DNA of 64,000 nt. Source: JAFAMS01 sp049520515. Lineage in GTDB: Bacteria > Vulcanimicrobiota > Vulcanimicrobiia > Vulcanimicrobiales > Vulcanimicrobiaceae. Positions 41,418 through 48,010 of the stretch are shown here, in pieces. The position numbers and the translations under genes were made by a program. The notes under the pieces are model-generated. The model was not told where the DNA came from. It was given only the letters and a program-made list of their open reading frames with translations, and ran no database searches. How positions within the stretch are numbered: position 1 is the stretch's first letter; every line of letters starts with the position of its first letter. The stretch spans positions 1-64,000 of the forward strand of contig JBEKPS010000001.1 of the NCBI GenBank assembly GCA_049520515.1. The letters are read 5' to 3'.

Positions 41418-41462
41418 CTGAACACGAGGTCCGCCTACGCGGGCCTCGTGTTCAGATTTTTT
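41418..41462 (+). terminator. Rho-independent terminator
   Basis: A 17-bp stem (41418-41434 with 41439-41455) has one G-T pair and a four-base loop CTAC, followed by ATTTTTT. It ends the small exported-protein gene and lies against the convergent GYD gene. Confidence 0.92.
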
Positions 41463-41817
41463 AGTTTTTCGCGGCAGCCGTTAATTGTCGCGTCGGCGGT
41501 TTGTATGCACCAAGAGCGCGCGCGCCCTTGCGCATCGCTTCGAGGCCTTCTTCAACCGTCAACAGCGGGGTCGTGCTGATATCTCGAACGGATCCGCCCG
41601 AGCTAAAAGCCAACGATAGCGCCACTGCGCTAATGTTGTCCGGCGCATCGATTACGGCAACGATGTCATAAGAGCCAAAAGCGTAGTACGCGCTTTCGAA
41701 GCGCGCTCCGACCGTCTCAAGAACCGGCTTTAAGAGGTCGATTCGATTTGTCGGGTGTTCGAGCTGCGAAGCCCATGCTTCGGGCGTGTACGCCAATTCG
41801 AGTAAGAATCTTGGCAT
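41461..41817 (-). CDS. GYD domain protein
   Basis: A 118-residue protein of the GYD family: PRFLLELAYTPEAWASQLEHP, then GARFESAYYAFGSYDIVAVIDAPD (the G-x-Y-D centre) and VALSLAFSSGGSVRDISTTPLLT. These small alpha/beta proteins have no settled function and resemble stress-linked ferredoxin-fold domains. ATG at 41817 is chosen since the motif starts directly after it. Confidence 0.85.
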   Translation of the reverse strand: MPRFLLELAYTPEAWASQLEHPTNRIDLLKPVLETVGARFESAYYAFGSYDIVAVIDAPDNISAVALSLAFSSGGSVRDISTTPLLTVEEGLEAMRKGARALGAYKPPTRQLTAAAKN

Positions 41818-41993
41818 TGTTATTTTCCAATCAAAAGCTGCGGGGTAAACCCCGATCAGCCCAGGTATGCAGCCGACGAGCTCGCCCAGTCTCGTGTGTG
41901 CTACACAGTTGCTCGCTATTGCATAGCAAGCGATGTCATCGCGGCAAGCCTGTCTGGGCCGCACTCGCAGATGAGACGTTCCGCCCTGACTAT

Positions 41994-42012
41994 AGCACTA
42001 AAACATAGTGCT
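41994..42012. promoter_or_regulatory. Perfect inverted repeat, possible operator
   Basis: AGCACTA-AAACA-TAGTGCT, two perfect 7-base arms around five bases, AT-rich flanks, no T-run. It lies 177 bases upstream of the GYD gene start, and a regulator-binding site is more likely than a terminator. Confidence 0.45.
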
Positions 42013-42110
42013 GTATGCTTATCGGCGAAGATCGCCCAGCTTGAATGTTGCGCGCTATAAGTGCGCATTTGAGGGGTTCCCCCCGGCTGCAGTCACTTGC
42101 CGAGCGGTCG

Positions 42111-42145
42111 GTGAGCAATAGCGAACAGAATTTCGCGGGATGACC
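42111..42145. repeat. 35-base intergenic repeat, copy 1
   Basis: 33 of 35 bases agree with 58319-58353. The central part GAACAGAATTTCGCGGGAT is identical in both. Both copies are intergenic and point the same way. On the minus strand both precede minus-strand genes (GYD; SPFH). Role unknown. Confidence 0.7.
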
Positions 42146-42230
42146 GACTAGACTTTGGTGTATTAAGAACTCAGCCGCCCCTATTGACGATCGCCACCAC
42201 CTGACGCTTACGCGCGCCAAGGATCGGGGC

Positions 42231-42548
42231 GTGCACGTCCTGACCGTGTCAGGCGAAGTAAACAACACGGTCGAGTCAAGCTTTCGAGACGCCCTTGCTA
42301 CTGCCGTCGAGGGTGCGAACTCTCCCTTGATGCTGGATCTCACCGGCGTTACGTCTATAGATAGTAACGGGCTAGGTGCATTGATCAAAACACAGCGGCA
42401 GATGAACGCGCGGCCAGACAAACTCTACGTCGTCGTCCGGGATGCGCGGATACGTCGAACGTTCTCTGCTCTCGGGCTGGACAAGCTCTTTGACGTTTAC
42501 GAGACACCGGAAACCGCGATGGCCGCCGCCCTTAAGGCACTACCTTAG
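42231..42548 (+). CDS. STAS domain anti-sigma factor antagonist
   Basis: At least 105 residues. Motifs: VHVLTVSGEVNNTVESSFRDAL, LMLDLTGVTSIDSNGLGALI (the phosphorylatable Ser within IDSNGL) and a C-terminal helix after FSALGLDKLFDVYETPETAM. This is a classic SpoIIAA/RsbV-like protein. GTG at 42231 has AAGGA upstream but would clip the first strand; the same frame continues upstream as a good STAS start (LTLTRAKDRG) to a possible ATT start at 42183. Probable substrate of one of the two SpoIIE phosphatases here. Confidence 0.85.
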   Translation: MHVLTVSGEVNNTVESSFRDALATAVEGANSPLMLDLTGVTSIDSNGLGALIKTQRQMNARPDKLYVVVRDARIRRTFSALGLDKLFDVYETPETAMAAALKALP

Positions 42549-42823
42549 TTCTGGACCGTTGCGTAGCGCTTCTTTGCTCGGGCGCGGGCTTTTTGTGCTT
42601 CGACGGCTCGATCACGAGGCGGCGCGTTGCTCACTAGTGAGGCGAGCAAATGATGTGCAGCGTGGCTGACGTCCTCCACCGCGCGGTTAAATGCGGCTTC
42701 ATTCGCCTTCGATGGATGCGTAAATCCGCTGAGCTTTCGCACAAATTGAACTGACGACGCCAGTATCTCGTCGTCGGTCGCGGGCGGCGCAAAGTTGTGA
42801 AGTGTTTTAATGGCTCGGCACAT
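42545..42823 (-). CDS. DUF2277 family protein
   Basis: A 92-residue protein with the full family pattern: MCRAIKTLHNFAPPATDDEI, QFVRKLSGFTHPSKANEAAFNRAV and LVSNAPPRDRAVEAQKARARA. Members are small, helical and without known function, common in Actinobacteria and Chloroflexi-like phyla. GGAG precedes the ATG. Its stop overlaps the convergent STAS gene by 4 bases. Confidence 0.92.
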   Translation of the reverse strand: MCRAIKTLHNFAPPATDDEILASSVQFVRKLSGFTHPSKANEAAFNRAVEDVSHAAHHLLASLVSNAPPRDRAVEAQKARARAKKRYATVQN

Positions 42824-42917
42824 GCCCGCAACTTCTCCGAACTGCGACCCATATCCGGCGCGCGATAGCAGAATCGAGTAGAAGCAACTGTCGACGGAAG
42901 GCTGATCCCTGAAAAGA

Positions 42918-43928
42918 GTGGTGTTCGGAGTCTTAGAGTGGTTGCGATCGATTTTTGTCCGCGATCGACCGCTGACTCCGAATGAGCGTGTGCAAACGAT
43001 CGCGACCCTAATCGATGCTGCTAGTCTCGACGTTAACTACTGCGTCCTAATTGTGGCATCAGCTGCAATCGCCACGTTCGGACTCCTAGAAAATAGCGCG
43101 GCTATCATCATCGGGGCAATGATCATCGCTCCGCTCATGCCGGTAATTCAAGCGACAGCGTACGGTGCCTTGAAAGGGTCGGCACCTACGTTTTGGCGCA
43201 GCGTTGCTACATTGGTATTCGGCGTCTTGATCGCGGTCGCACTTTCGGCATTACTCTCCCGGTGGATCGGATTGTCTGTATTCGGCAGTGAGATACTTTC
43301 ACGGACACGGCCGACTTTGCTCGACCTAGGCGTCGCGTTGGCAGCAGGCGCAGTCGGCGCCTATGCTCGCGTGCGCCCATCTATCGCTTCGAGCCTCGCG
43401 GGTACGGCGATCGCCGTTGCGTTACTCCCACCGCTTTGCGTCATCGGAATTGGCGTCGCGGCCGGCGACGGTACCTTAGCACGTGGCGCGCTTCTTCTCT
43501 TCACGACGAACCTACTCGGGATCACGCTTGCAAGCATGTTCGTCTTTCTCGTCGCGGGATACGTCCAGCACCGCGGTCGCGTGGCGTTGGCCTGGACAGC
43601 CGGCATCACCGCTTTGATCATTGTCCCCCTTACGTTCGGCCTCCAGACGCTGGTGCACGAATCCGCAGTTGAAAACGCCTTACGGCTCGCGCTCACAACA
43701 CGGACCGTGACGTTTCGGCAAGCAACGCTCGCAGCGATCCAGTTCAATTGGCTTTCAGATCCACCAACCGCAACGTTGTTGGTACGTGCAAGCGCACCGG
43801 TGAACTCGCACCAGGTGGCTCTCCTCGAAGACTTTGCGCAACACGCAACAGGTCAACGCTTTCGCCTCGTCGTGGACGTCTCCCAAATTCAGCGCGTGAC
43901 ATCTGCACAGTATCGAGCAGCGCAATGA
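42918..43928 (+). CDS. DUF389 family membrane protein
   Basis: A 336-residue inner-membrane protein with about eight helices. The family core is visible: ATFGLLENSAAIIIGAMIIAPLM, GVALAAGAVGAYA, VRPSIASSLAGTAIAVALLPPLCVIG. A small soluble C-terminal domain follows. The family (also TIGR00341) has no assigned substrate. GTG start; either of two adjacent GTGs could be used. It converges on the acetate kinase gene. Confidence 0.87.
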   Translation: MVFGVLEWLRSIFVRDRPLTPNERVQTIATLIDAASLDVNYCVLIVASAAIATFGLLENSAAIIIGAMIIAPLMPVIQATAYGALKGSAPTFWRSVATLVFGVLIAVALSALLSRWIGLSVFGSEILSRTRPTLLDLGVALAAGAVGAYARVRPSIASSLAGTAIAVALLPPLCVIGIGVAAGDGTLARGALLLFTTNLLGITLASMFVFLVAGYVQHRGRVALAWTAGITALIIVPLTFGLQTLVHESAVENALRLALTTRTVTFRQATLAAIQFNWLSDPPTATLLVRASAPVNSHQVALLEDFAQHATGQRFRLVVDVSQIQRVTSAQYRAAQ

Positions 43929-43945
43929 CCTCGCCGCGATTGAGC

Positions 43946-45127
43946 TTAGCTTGCAGAAGTTCGCCGCAACGATTGGCACAACGTCGTCCACGTGTGGCGC
44001 GCGACCATTAAATTCTCCTTCGCCGTAATCACGCGAACAACGACACGAGAGCCCTCGGTCGAAACGACCGCCTCGCCCGCGGCGTTGCGCTTCTGGTCGA
44101 GCTCGACGCCAAGGAATGCGAAACCTTGAGCGATCTCCCAGCGCACGGGCGCGGCGTACTCGCCGATGCCGCCGGTGAACACGAGAGTGTCCAGCCCGCC
44201 GAGTACAGTTACAAGCGCGCCGATGTACTTTTTCACTTGATAGACGAACAACTCGACAGCTTCGGCCGCAGCCGAGTCGTTGGAGCGCCGTTCTAGTAGC
44301 TTCTGCATGTCGGCGCTGGTTTCAGAGACGCCCTGCAAACCGCTGCGAAGTGTCAGAAGCTCATCTAATTCTCCGAACGTGTAGCGCCTCTCGCGTAAGA
44401 GATACAACACCACGCCTGGATCCAGATCGCCCGCGCGCGTTCCCATCATCAATCCGCCGAGGGGACTAAAACCCATCGTGGTGTCGACGGGTTTCCCGTC
44501 CTGCATTGCAGCGAGACTGGCGCCGTTACCGAGATGAGCGACGATCATCTTGCCGCGCGCGCCCGCGTCGCCTAACTCGCGAACGATTGATTCGTACGAA
44601 AGGCCATGGAATCCATAGCGCCGGACGCCCTCCGTCCAGAGCTGACGCGGCAGTGGCAGCCGCTGTGCAACTGCGGGCATCTTGTGATGGAAGGCCGTGT
44701 CGAAGCAAACGACTTGCGGAAGCTCGGGTCGCACCGATTCGATCTCGCGGATGGCGGCGAGAGCACCCGGCATATGAAGAGGATCGAACGGCACAAGCGC
44801 GGCTAAACTCGCCAGCAATTCGGGTGTAACGCGTGCGGGCATCTCATGCGCCAGGCCGCCGTAGACGAGGCGGTGCCCGATCGCGGCGATCTTTACGCCA
44901 AGATCATCTAGGACTGCAAGCAAAGCGACGACGGGCGTCGTGCCTCCAAGCGCTCGACGTGTTTCTCGCGACGACGCATCTCGGTAGTCACGAATCCATA
45001 GCGTCGCATTCGGCGAACCAAACGACTCGACTCCGCCCTCCAGCAGGCGCTGCTCGCCAGCGCTTCCCAGTTCGTACACGGCGACCTTAAGTGACGACGA
45101 TCCAAGATCGATACTAAGGATTATCAA
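43946..45127 (-). CDS. ackA: Acetate kinase
   Basis: A 393-residue cytosolic enzyme interconverting acetyl phosphate plus ADP with acetate plus ATP. Motifs: IDLGSSSLK (start), GHRLVYGG, CFDTAFH, GVRRYGFHGLSYE, VAHLGNGASLAA, DTTMGFSPLGGLMMGTRAGDLDPG, FTGGIGE and ENLMVAR. In the first motif the usual Asn (N-x-G-S-S-S) is Asp. The TTG start overlaps the aquaporin stop (TTGA). With phosphoketolase 5 kb away it completes an ATP-yielding acetyl-phosphate route. Confidence 0.94.
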   Translation of the reverse strand: MIILSIDLGSSSLKVAVYELGSAGEQRLLEGGVESFGSPNATLWIRDYRDASSRETRRALGGTTPVVALLAVLDDLGVKIAAIGHRLVYGGLAHEMPARVTPELLASLAALVPFDPLHMPGALAAIREIESVRPELPQVVCFDTAFHHKMPAVAQRLPLPRQLWTEGVRRYGFHGLSYESIVRELGDAGARGKMIVAHLGNGASLAAMQDGKPVDTTMGFSPLGGLMMGTRAGDLDPGVVLYLLRERRYTFGELDELLTLRSGLQGVSETSADMQKLLERRSNDSAAAEAVELFVYQVKKYIGALVTVLGGLDTLVFTGGIGEYAAPVRWEIAQGFAFLGVELDQKRNAAGEAVVSTEGSRVVVRVITAKENLMVARHTWTTLCQSLRRTSAS

Positions 45128-45885
45128 TTCAGATCGCCTCGCGCTGCAGATGCGCCCGCGGCAGTCGGCTTGCCTTTGAGTATCCATTCAAACCCTACAG
45201 CGATCATGGCGCCGACGATCGGACCTGCGATATAGATGTAGGTTGTGCTCATGTCGCCTCGCAGCAGATCGGGAGCGAACGAACGGACGGGATTCATTGA
45301 GGCGCCGCTGACAGGTGCAGCCCAAAGCCCAGCAAGCGCAATGTACCCGCCAATGGCGAGTGCGCCGTTGGAGCCAATGTTCCGCGCGCCGGAGGCCGTG
45401 CCAAGAATAGTGCCGACCAAGCCAGTCGTTAACAGCACCTCCATGATGAGCGCCTTGAAATCGCTGATACCCGGGCCGGGTACGGTGGCGCCAAGGAGTC
45501 CAACGGTGCCGAACATCGCGCGTAGGAAACACGCTGCAGCAATGCCGCCGGCGAACTGTGCAACGATATAGCCCGGCACGCGATTCCACGGAAAATTTCG
45601 GCGGGCCGCAAATGCCAGAGTAACCGCTGGATTGAGATGTGCACCGCCAACGGCACCCATGAAGTAGATGACGGCCATGACCATCATGCCCGGAGCTACG
45701 ACTTTCATACCCAGCGTTATGGCCCCGCCACTGAGCGAGGCGACAACCCCGGCGCCCGCGGCAACGACGACGAGAAGAAATGTTCCCCAGGCTTCGGAGA
45801 AAAGCCGACGCCATTCGTGGGCGGGCTCTAAGAAATCCGGCGGCGCCGAGGCGCGCAGCATGTTCTGCGCTTGCGGCTCAGACAA
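45124..45885 (-). CDS. Aquaporin / glycerol facilitator (MIP family)
   Basis: A 253-residue channel with six helices. The first half-helix loop is GGAHLNPAVT (NPA); the second is SGASMNPVRSFAPDL, where the usual NPA is NPV. Conserved Arg follows as expected for the selectivity filter. A longer N-terminal tail precedes the first helix. TTG start; ATG at 45861 is possible. Placed between PPK2 and acetate kinase, it may pass water, glycerol or a small acid; the substrate cannot be told. Confidence 0.88.
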   Translation of the reverse strand: MSEPQAQNMLRASAPPDFLEPAHEWRRLFSEAWGTFLLVVVAAGAGVVASLSGGAITLGMKVVAPGMMVMAVIYFMGAVGGAHLNPAVTLAFAARRNFPWNRVPGYIVAQFAGGIAAACFLRAMFGTVGLLGATVPGPGISDFKALIMEVLLTTGLVGTILGTASGARNIGSNGALAIGGYIALAGLWAAPVSGASMNPVRSFAPDLLRGDMSTTYIYIAGPIVGAMIAVGFEWILKGKPTAAGASAARGDLN

Positions 45886-45897
45886 TTTTACACGGGA

Positions 45898-46812
45898 TCA
45901 GGCGACTAACGCCGGATGCGTAAGCTCTTTCCCGATCTCCGCAAGATGCGCTCGCTGTTCATCGCTAACCTCTGGATACGTCAGATGGAGCGCCTCCAGT
46001 TCTGCAACGATGATATTGGCTATCGCTACGCGCGAGAACCACTTATGATCCGCTGGGATGACGTACCAGGGCGCAGACGTCGTGCTCGTATGCGTCAGCA
46101 GCTCCTCATACACGTTTTGATAGTCATCCCAAAATTTGCGTTCATGAACGTCGGAGGCTGAGAGTTTCCAATTCTTGTCCGGCGTATCGATACGCTCGAG
46201 CAAGCGCTTCTTCTGTTCTTCCTTCGACAAATGCAGAAAGAATTTGACGACCCGAGTGCCGTTGCGCGAGAGATGACGCTCGAAGGCCACGATGTCTTCA
46301 TAGCGGTCTTTCCATAGATGAACCGCACTTTGCGGTGGTAGCCGCTCATGATCGAGAACCGCCTCGTGAACCCGAACGACGGTGAGCTCTTCGTAGTAGG
46401 AGCGGTTAAAGATTCCGATCCTTCCCCGTTCGGGTAATACCTTCGAACAGCGCCAGAGATAATCGTGCGCCAATTCCGTCGCCGACGGCGTCTTAAAACT
46501 GCTGACGTCGACGCCTTGCGGGTTAACGCCCGTCATCACGTGCTTGATGGCCCCATCCTTACCGGCTGCATCCATGCCCTGCAGAACGATGAGCAGCGCG
46601 TACTCACCCTTGGCGTACAACATCTCTTGCAGGGCCGTTAGTCGTTCGATATCTGTGCACAACTGCGTGTCGGCGTGGTGCTTTGTCTTGAAACCACCCG
46701 TTGAGTCGGAGTCAAAATCTGCTAAATGCACGTCCTCGCCGGGCTTGATCAAAAGCCCGGCATGATCGCTCGGTGTCATGCTCGATCTTGCCGCATGGTG
46801 ATGGTGACCCAT
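45898..46812 (-). CDS. Polyphosphate kinase 2 family protein
   Basis: A 304-residue PPK2-type kinase, moving phosphate between polyphosphate and nucleotides. Walker A is GMDAAGKDGAIKHVM, followed by VNPQGVDVSSFKTPSATELAHDYLWR, GRIGIFNRSYYEE (Walker B region) and the lid Arg residues near RVVKFFLHLSKEEQKKRLLER. The natural N-terminus is MGHHHHAARSS; ATG at 46779 would skip it. It leads the PPK2-aquaporin-acetate kinase operon. Class (AMP, ADP or GDP) cannot be set from sequence alone. Confidence 0.9.
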   Translation of the reverse strand: MGHHHHAARSSMTPSDHAGLLIKPGEDVHLADFDSDSTGGFKTKHHADTQLCTDIERLTALQEMLYAKGEYALLIVLQGMDAAGKDGAIKHVMTGVNPQGVDVSSFKTPSATELAHDYLWRCSKVLPERGRIGIFNRSYYEELTVVRVHEAVLDHERLPPQSAVHLWKDRYEDIVAFERHLSRNGTRVVKFFLHLSKEEQKKRLLERIDTPDKNWKLSASDVHERKFWDDYQNVYEELLTHTSTTSAPWYVIPADHKWFSRVAIANIIVAELEALHLTYPEVSDEQRAHLAEIGKELTHPALVA

Positions 46813-46935
46813 AATTCAGCTTAGGCTAGCACCACGCCCAAAGGGCGTATAGCGTGAAAACGGTGGAATCGAGAGGGACCCTCCCCGCATTTCACGGTAC
46901 CGGGCGAGGCCGCACCGCGATATGCTTGTAGGCCA
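46813..46935. promoter_or_regulatory. Divergent promoter region of the energy island
   Basis: A 123-base space between PPK2 (minus) and GH130 (plus). It contains the inverted repeat ACGCCC-AAA-GGGCGT (46834-46848), directly followed by a TATAGCGT element on the plus strand, and GCTAGCCTAAGC before PPK2 on the minus strand. One regulator could set both operons. There is no T-run, so the repeat is not a terminator. Confidence 0.45.
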
Positions 46936-48009
46936 ATGCCCACGTCCACGATAGGTCTTGATTTTGCGGCGACGCGTCTCGGTGTGGTAATGCGCCCGCA
47001 ACCGGACGAGCCGCACGAAGCGTGGGGGGTCCTCAATCCCGGCGGTGTCCGAGCTGCGGATGGGGCGATGCATCTGTTTCCACGCCTCATTGCTGAGGGG
47101 AATTATTCTCGCATCGGACATGCACGCGTGCGTTTCGACGCTGAGACGCCGATGGGCGTTGACCGTCTTGGAGTCGCGCTCGAACCGCACGAATCGTACG
47201 AAGTTAGTCCCGGCGGCGGCGGGGTCGAAGATCCACGCGTCGTGTACGTGCCACTGCTCAAGCGATACGTCATGACCTACACCGCGTTCGTCCCGTACGA
47301 ACCGCGAGTCGCCGTCGCCATCTCTTCGGATCTCCTGACGTGGCAGCGCCTGGGTTGCTTACGCTACGAAATCATGGCGGACGGGCGCGATCTCAACACC
47401 TGCGGGAACAAAGACGCGGCGTTCTTTCCAGAGGTAGTCGCAGACGCCGACGGCGTTCCCTCGTTTGCGATCTTACACCGCCCTACGACGCGCCTCCATT
47501 TCCATCAGCATCATGACGGAATGACGGTCGCTCAGCCGCCGAGCGGCGACGAGACGCAAGAACACATCTGGATTTCCTATGTTCCCGTGGAAGGCGCCAT
47601 CGCGGACATCGCGAGCATAACGTCGGTGCGACGTCACGAACGAGTCATGGCTCCCGAACAGCCGTGGGAAATGAAGAAAGTCGGAACCGGTGCGCCGCCG
47701 GTGCGCCTTCCGTACGGCTGGGTCTTGACCTATCACGCCGTGTCGGCTCCGGATGGACATCCCCGGTATTGCATGGGCGTCGCGGTTCTCGATGCAGAGC
47801 GTCCATCGCGCGTGCTCTATCGCACGCCGTCACCCGTCCTTGAGCCGCAAACTACGTACGAAGACAACGGCCTCGTCGGCGAAGTCGTCTTTCCATCGGC
47901 AACCGATTTGCGCGCAGACGGCGCGCTCGATGTTTACTACGGCGCAGCCGACCACGTCATCGCAGCAGCGCGCTTGAGTTTGCCAAGCAAGTTGCCGGTG
48001 GTGCACTAA
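46936..48009 (+). CDS. Glycoside hydrolase family 130 (beta-mannoside phosphorylase-like)
   Basis: A 357-residue five-bladed propeller enzyme. GVEDPRVVYVPLLKRYVMTYTAF, CGNKDAAFFPE and LDVYYGAAD are GH130 signatures. Family members phosphorolyse beta-mannosides to mannose 1-phosphate, or hydrolyse them. No signal peptide, so it acts on imported or internal oligosaccharides. It opens the operon that continues one base later with the P-type ATPase. Cleavage mode (phosphorylase or hydrolase) cannot be settled here. Confidence 0.85.
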   Translation: MPTSTIGLDFAATRLGVVMRPQPDEPHEAWGVLNPGGVRAADGAMHLFPRLIAEGNYSRIGHARVRFDAETPMGVDRLGVALEPHESYEVSPGGGGVEDPRVVYVPLLKRYVMTYTAFVPYEPRVAVAISSDLLTWQRLGCLRYEIMADGRDLNTCGNKDAAFFPEVVADADGVPSFAILHRPTTRLHFHQHHDGMTVAQPPSGDETQEHIWISYVPVEGAIADIASITSVRRHERVMAPEQPWEMKKVGTGAPPVRLPYGWVLTYHAVSAPDGHPRYCMGVAVLDAERPSRVLYRTPSPVLEPQTTYEDNGLVGEVVFPSATDLRADGALDVYYGAADHVIAAARLSLPSKLPVVH

Positions 48010-48010
48010 A

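Larger units (their letters stand above)
41818..42230. other. 413-base intergenic stretch without a supported gene
   Basis: Between the GYD gene and the STAS gene there is no convincing frame. It contains a perfect inverted repeat (41994-42012), a 35-base element repeated at 58319 (42111-42145) and a possible TATTAA -10 near 42161 for the STAS gene. It probably holds divergent promoters. Confidence 0.5.

Noticed and set aside
46780..46812. MGHHHH at the PPK2 N-terminus as a cloning tag or contamination
   Set aside because: The codons run straight on from native intergenic DNA into a normal PPK2 gene, with no vector sequence. A natural His-rich start, or a later start at 46779, explains it.
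46834..46848. Inverted repeat as a terminator
   Set aside because: Short stem without a T-run, located between two divergent starts; an operator is more likely.
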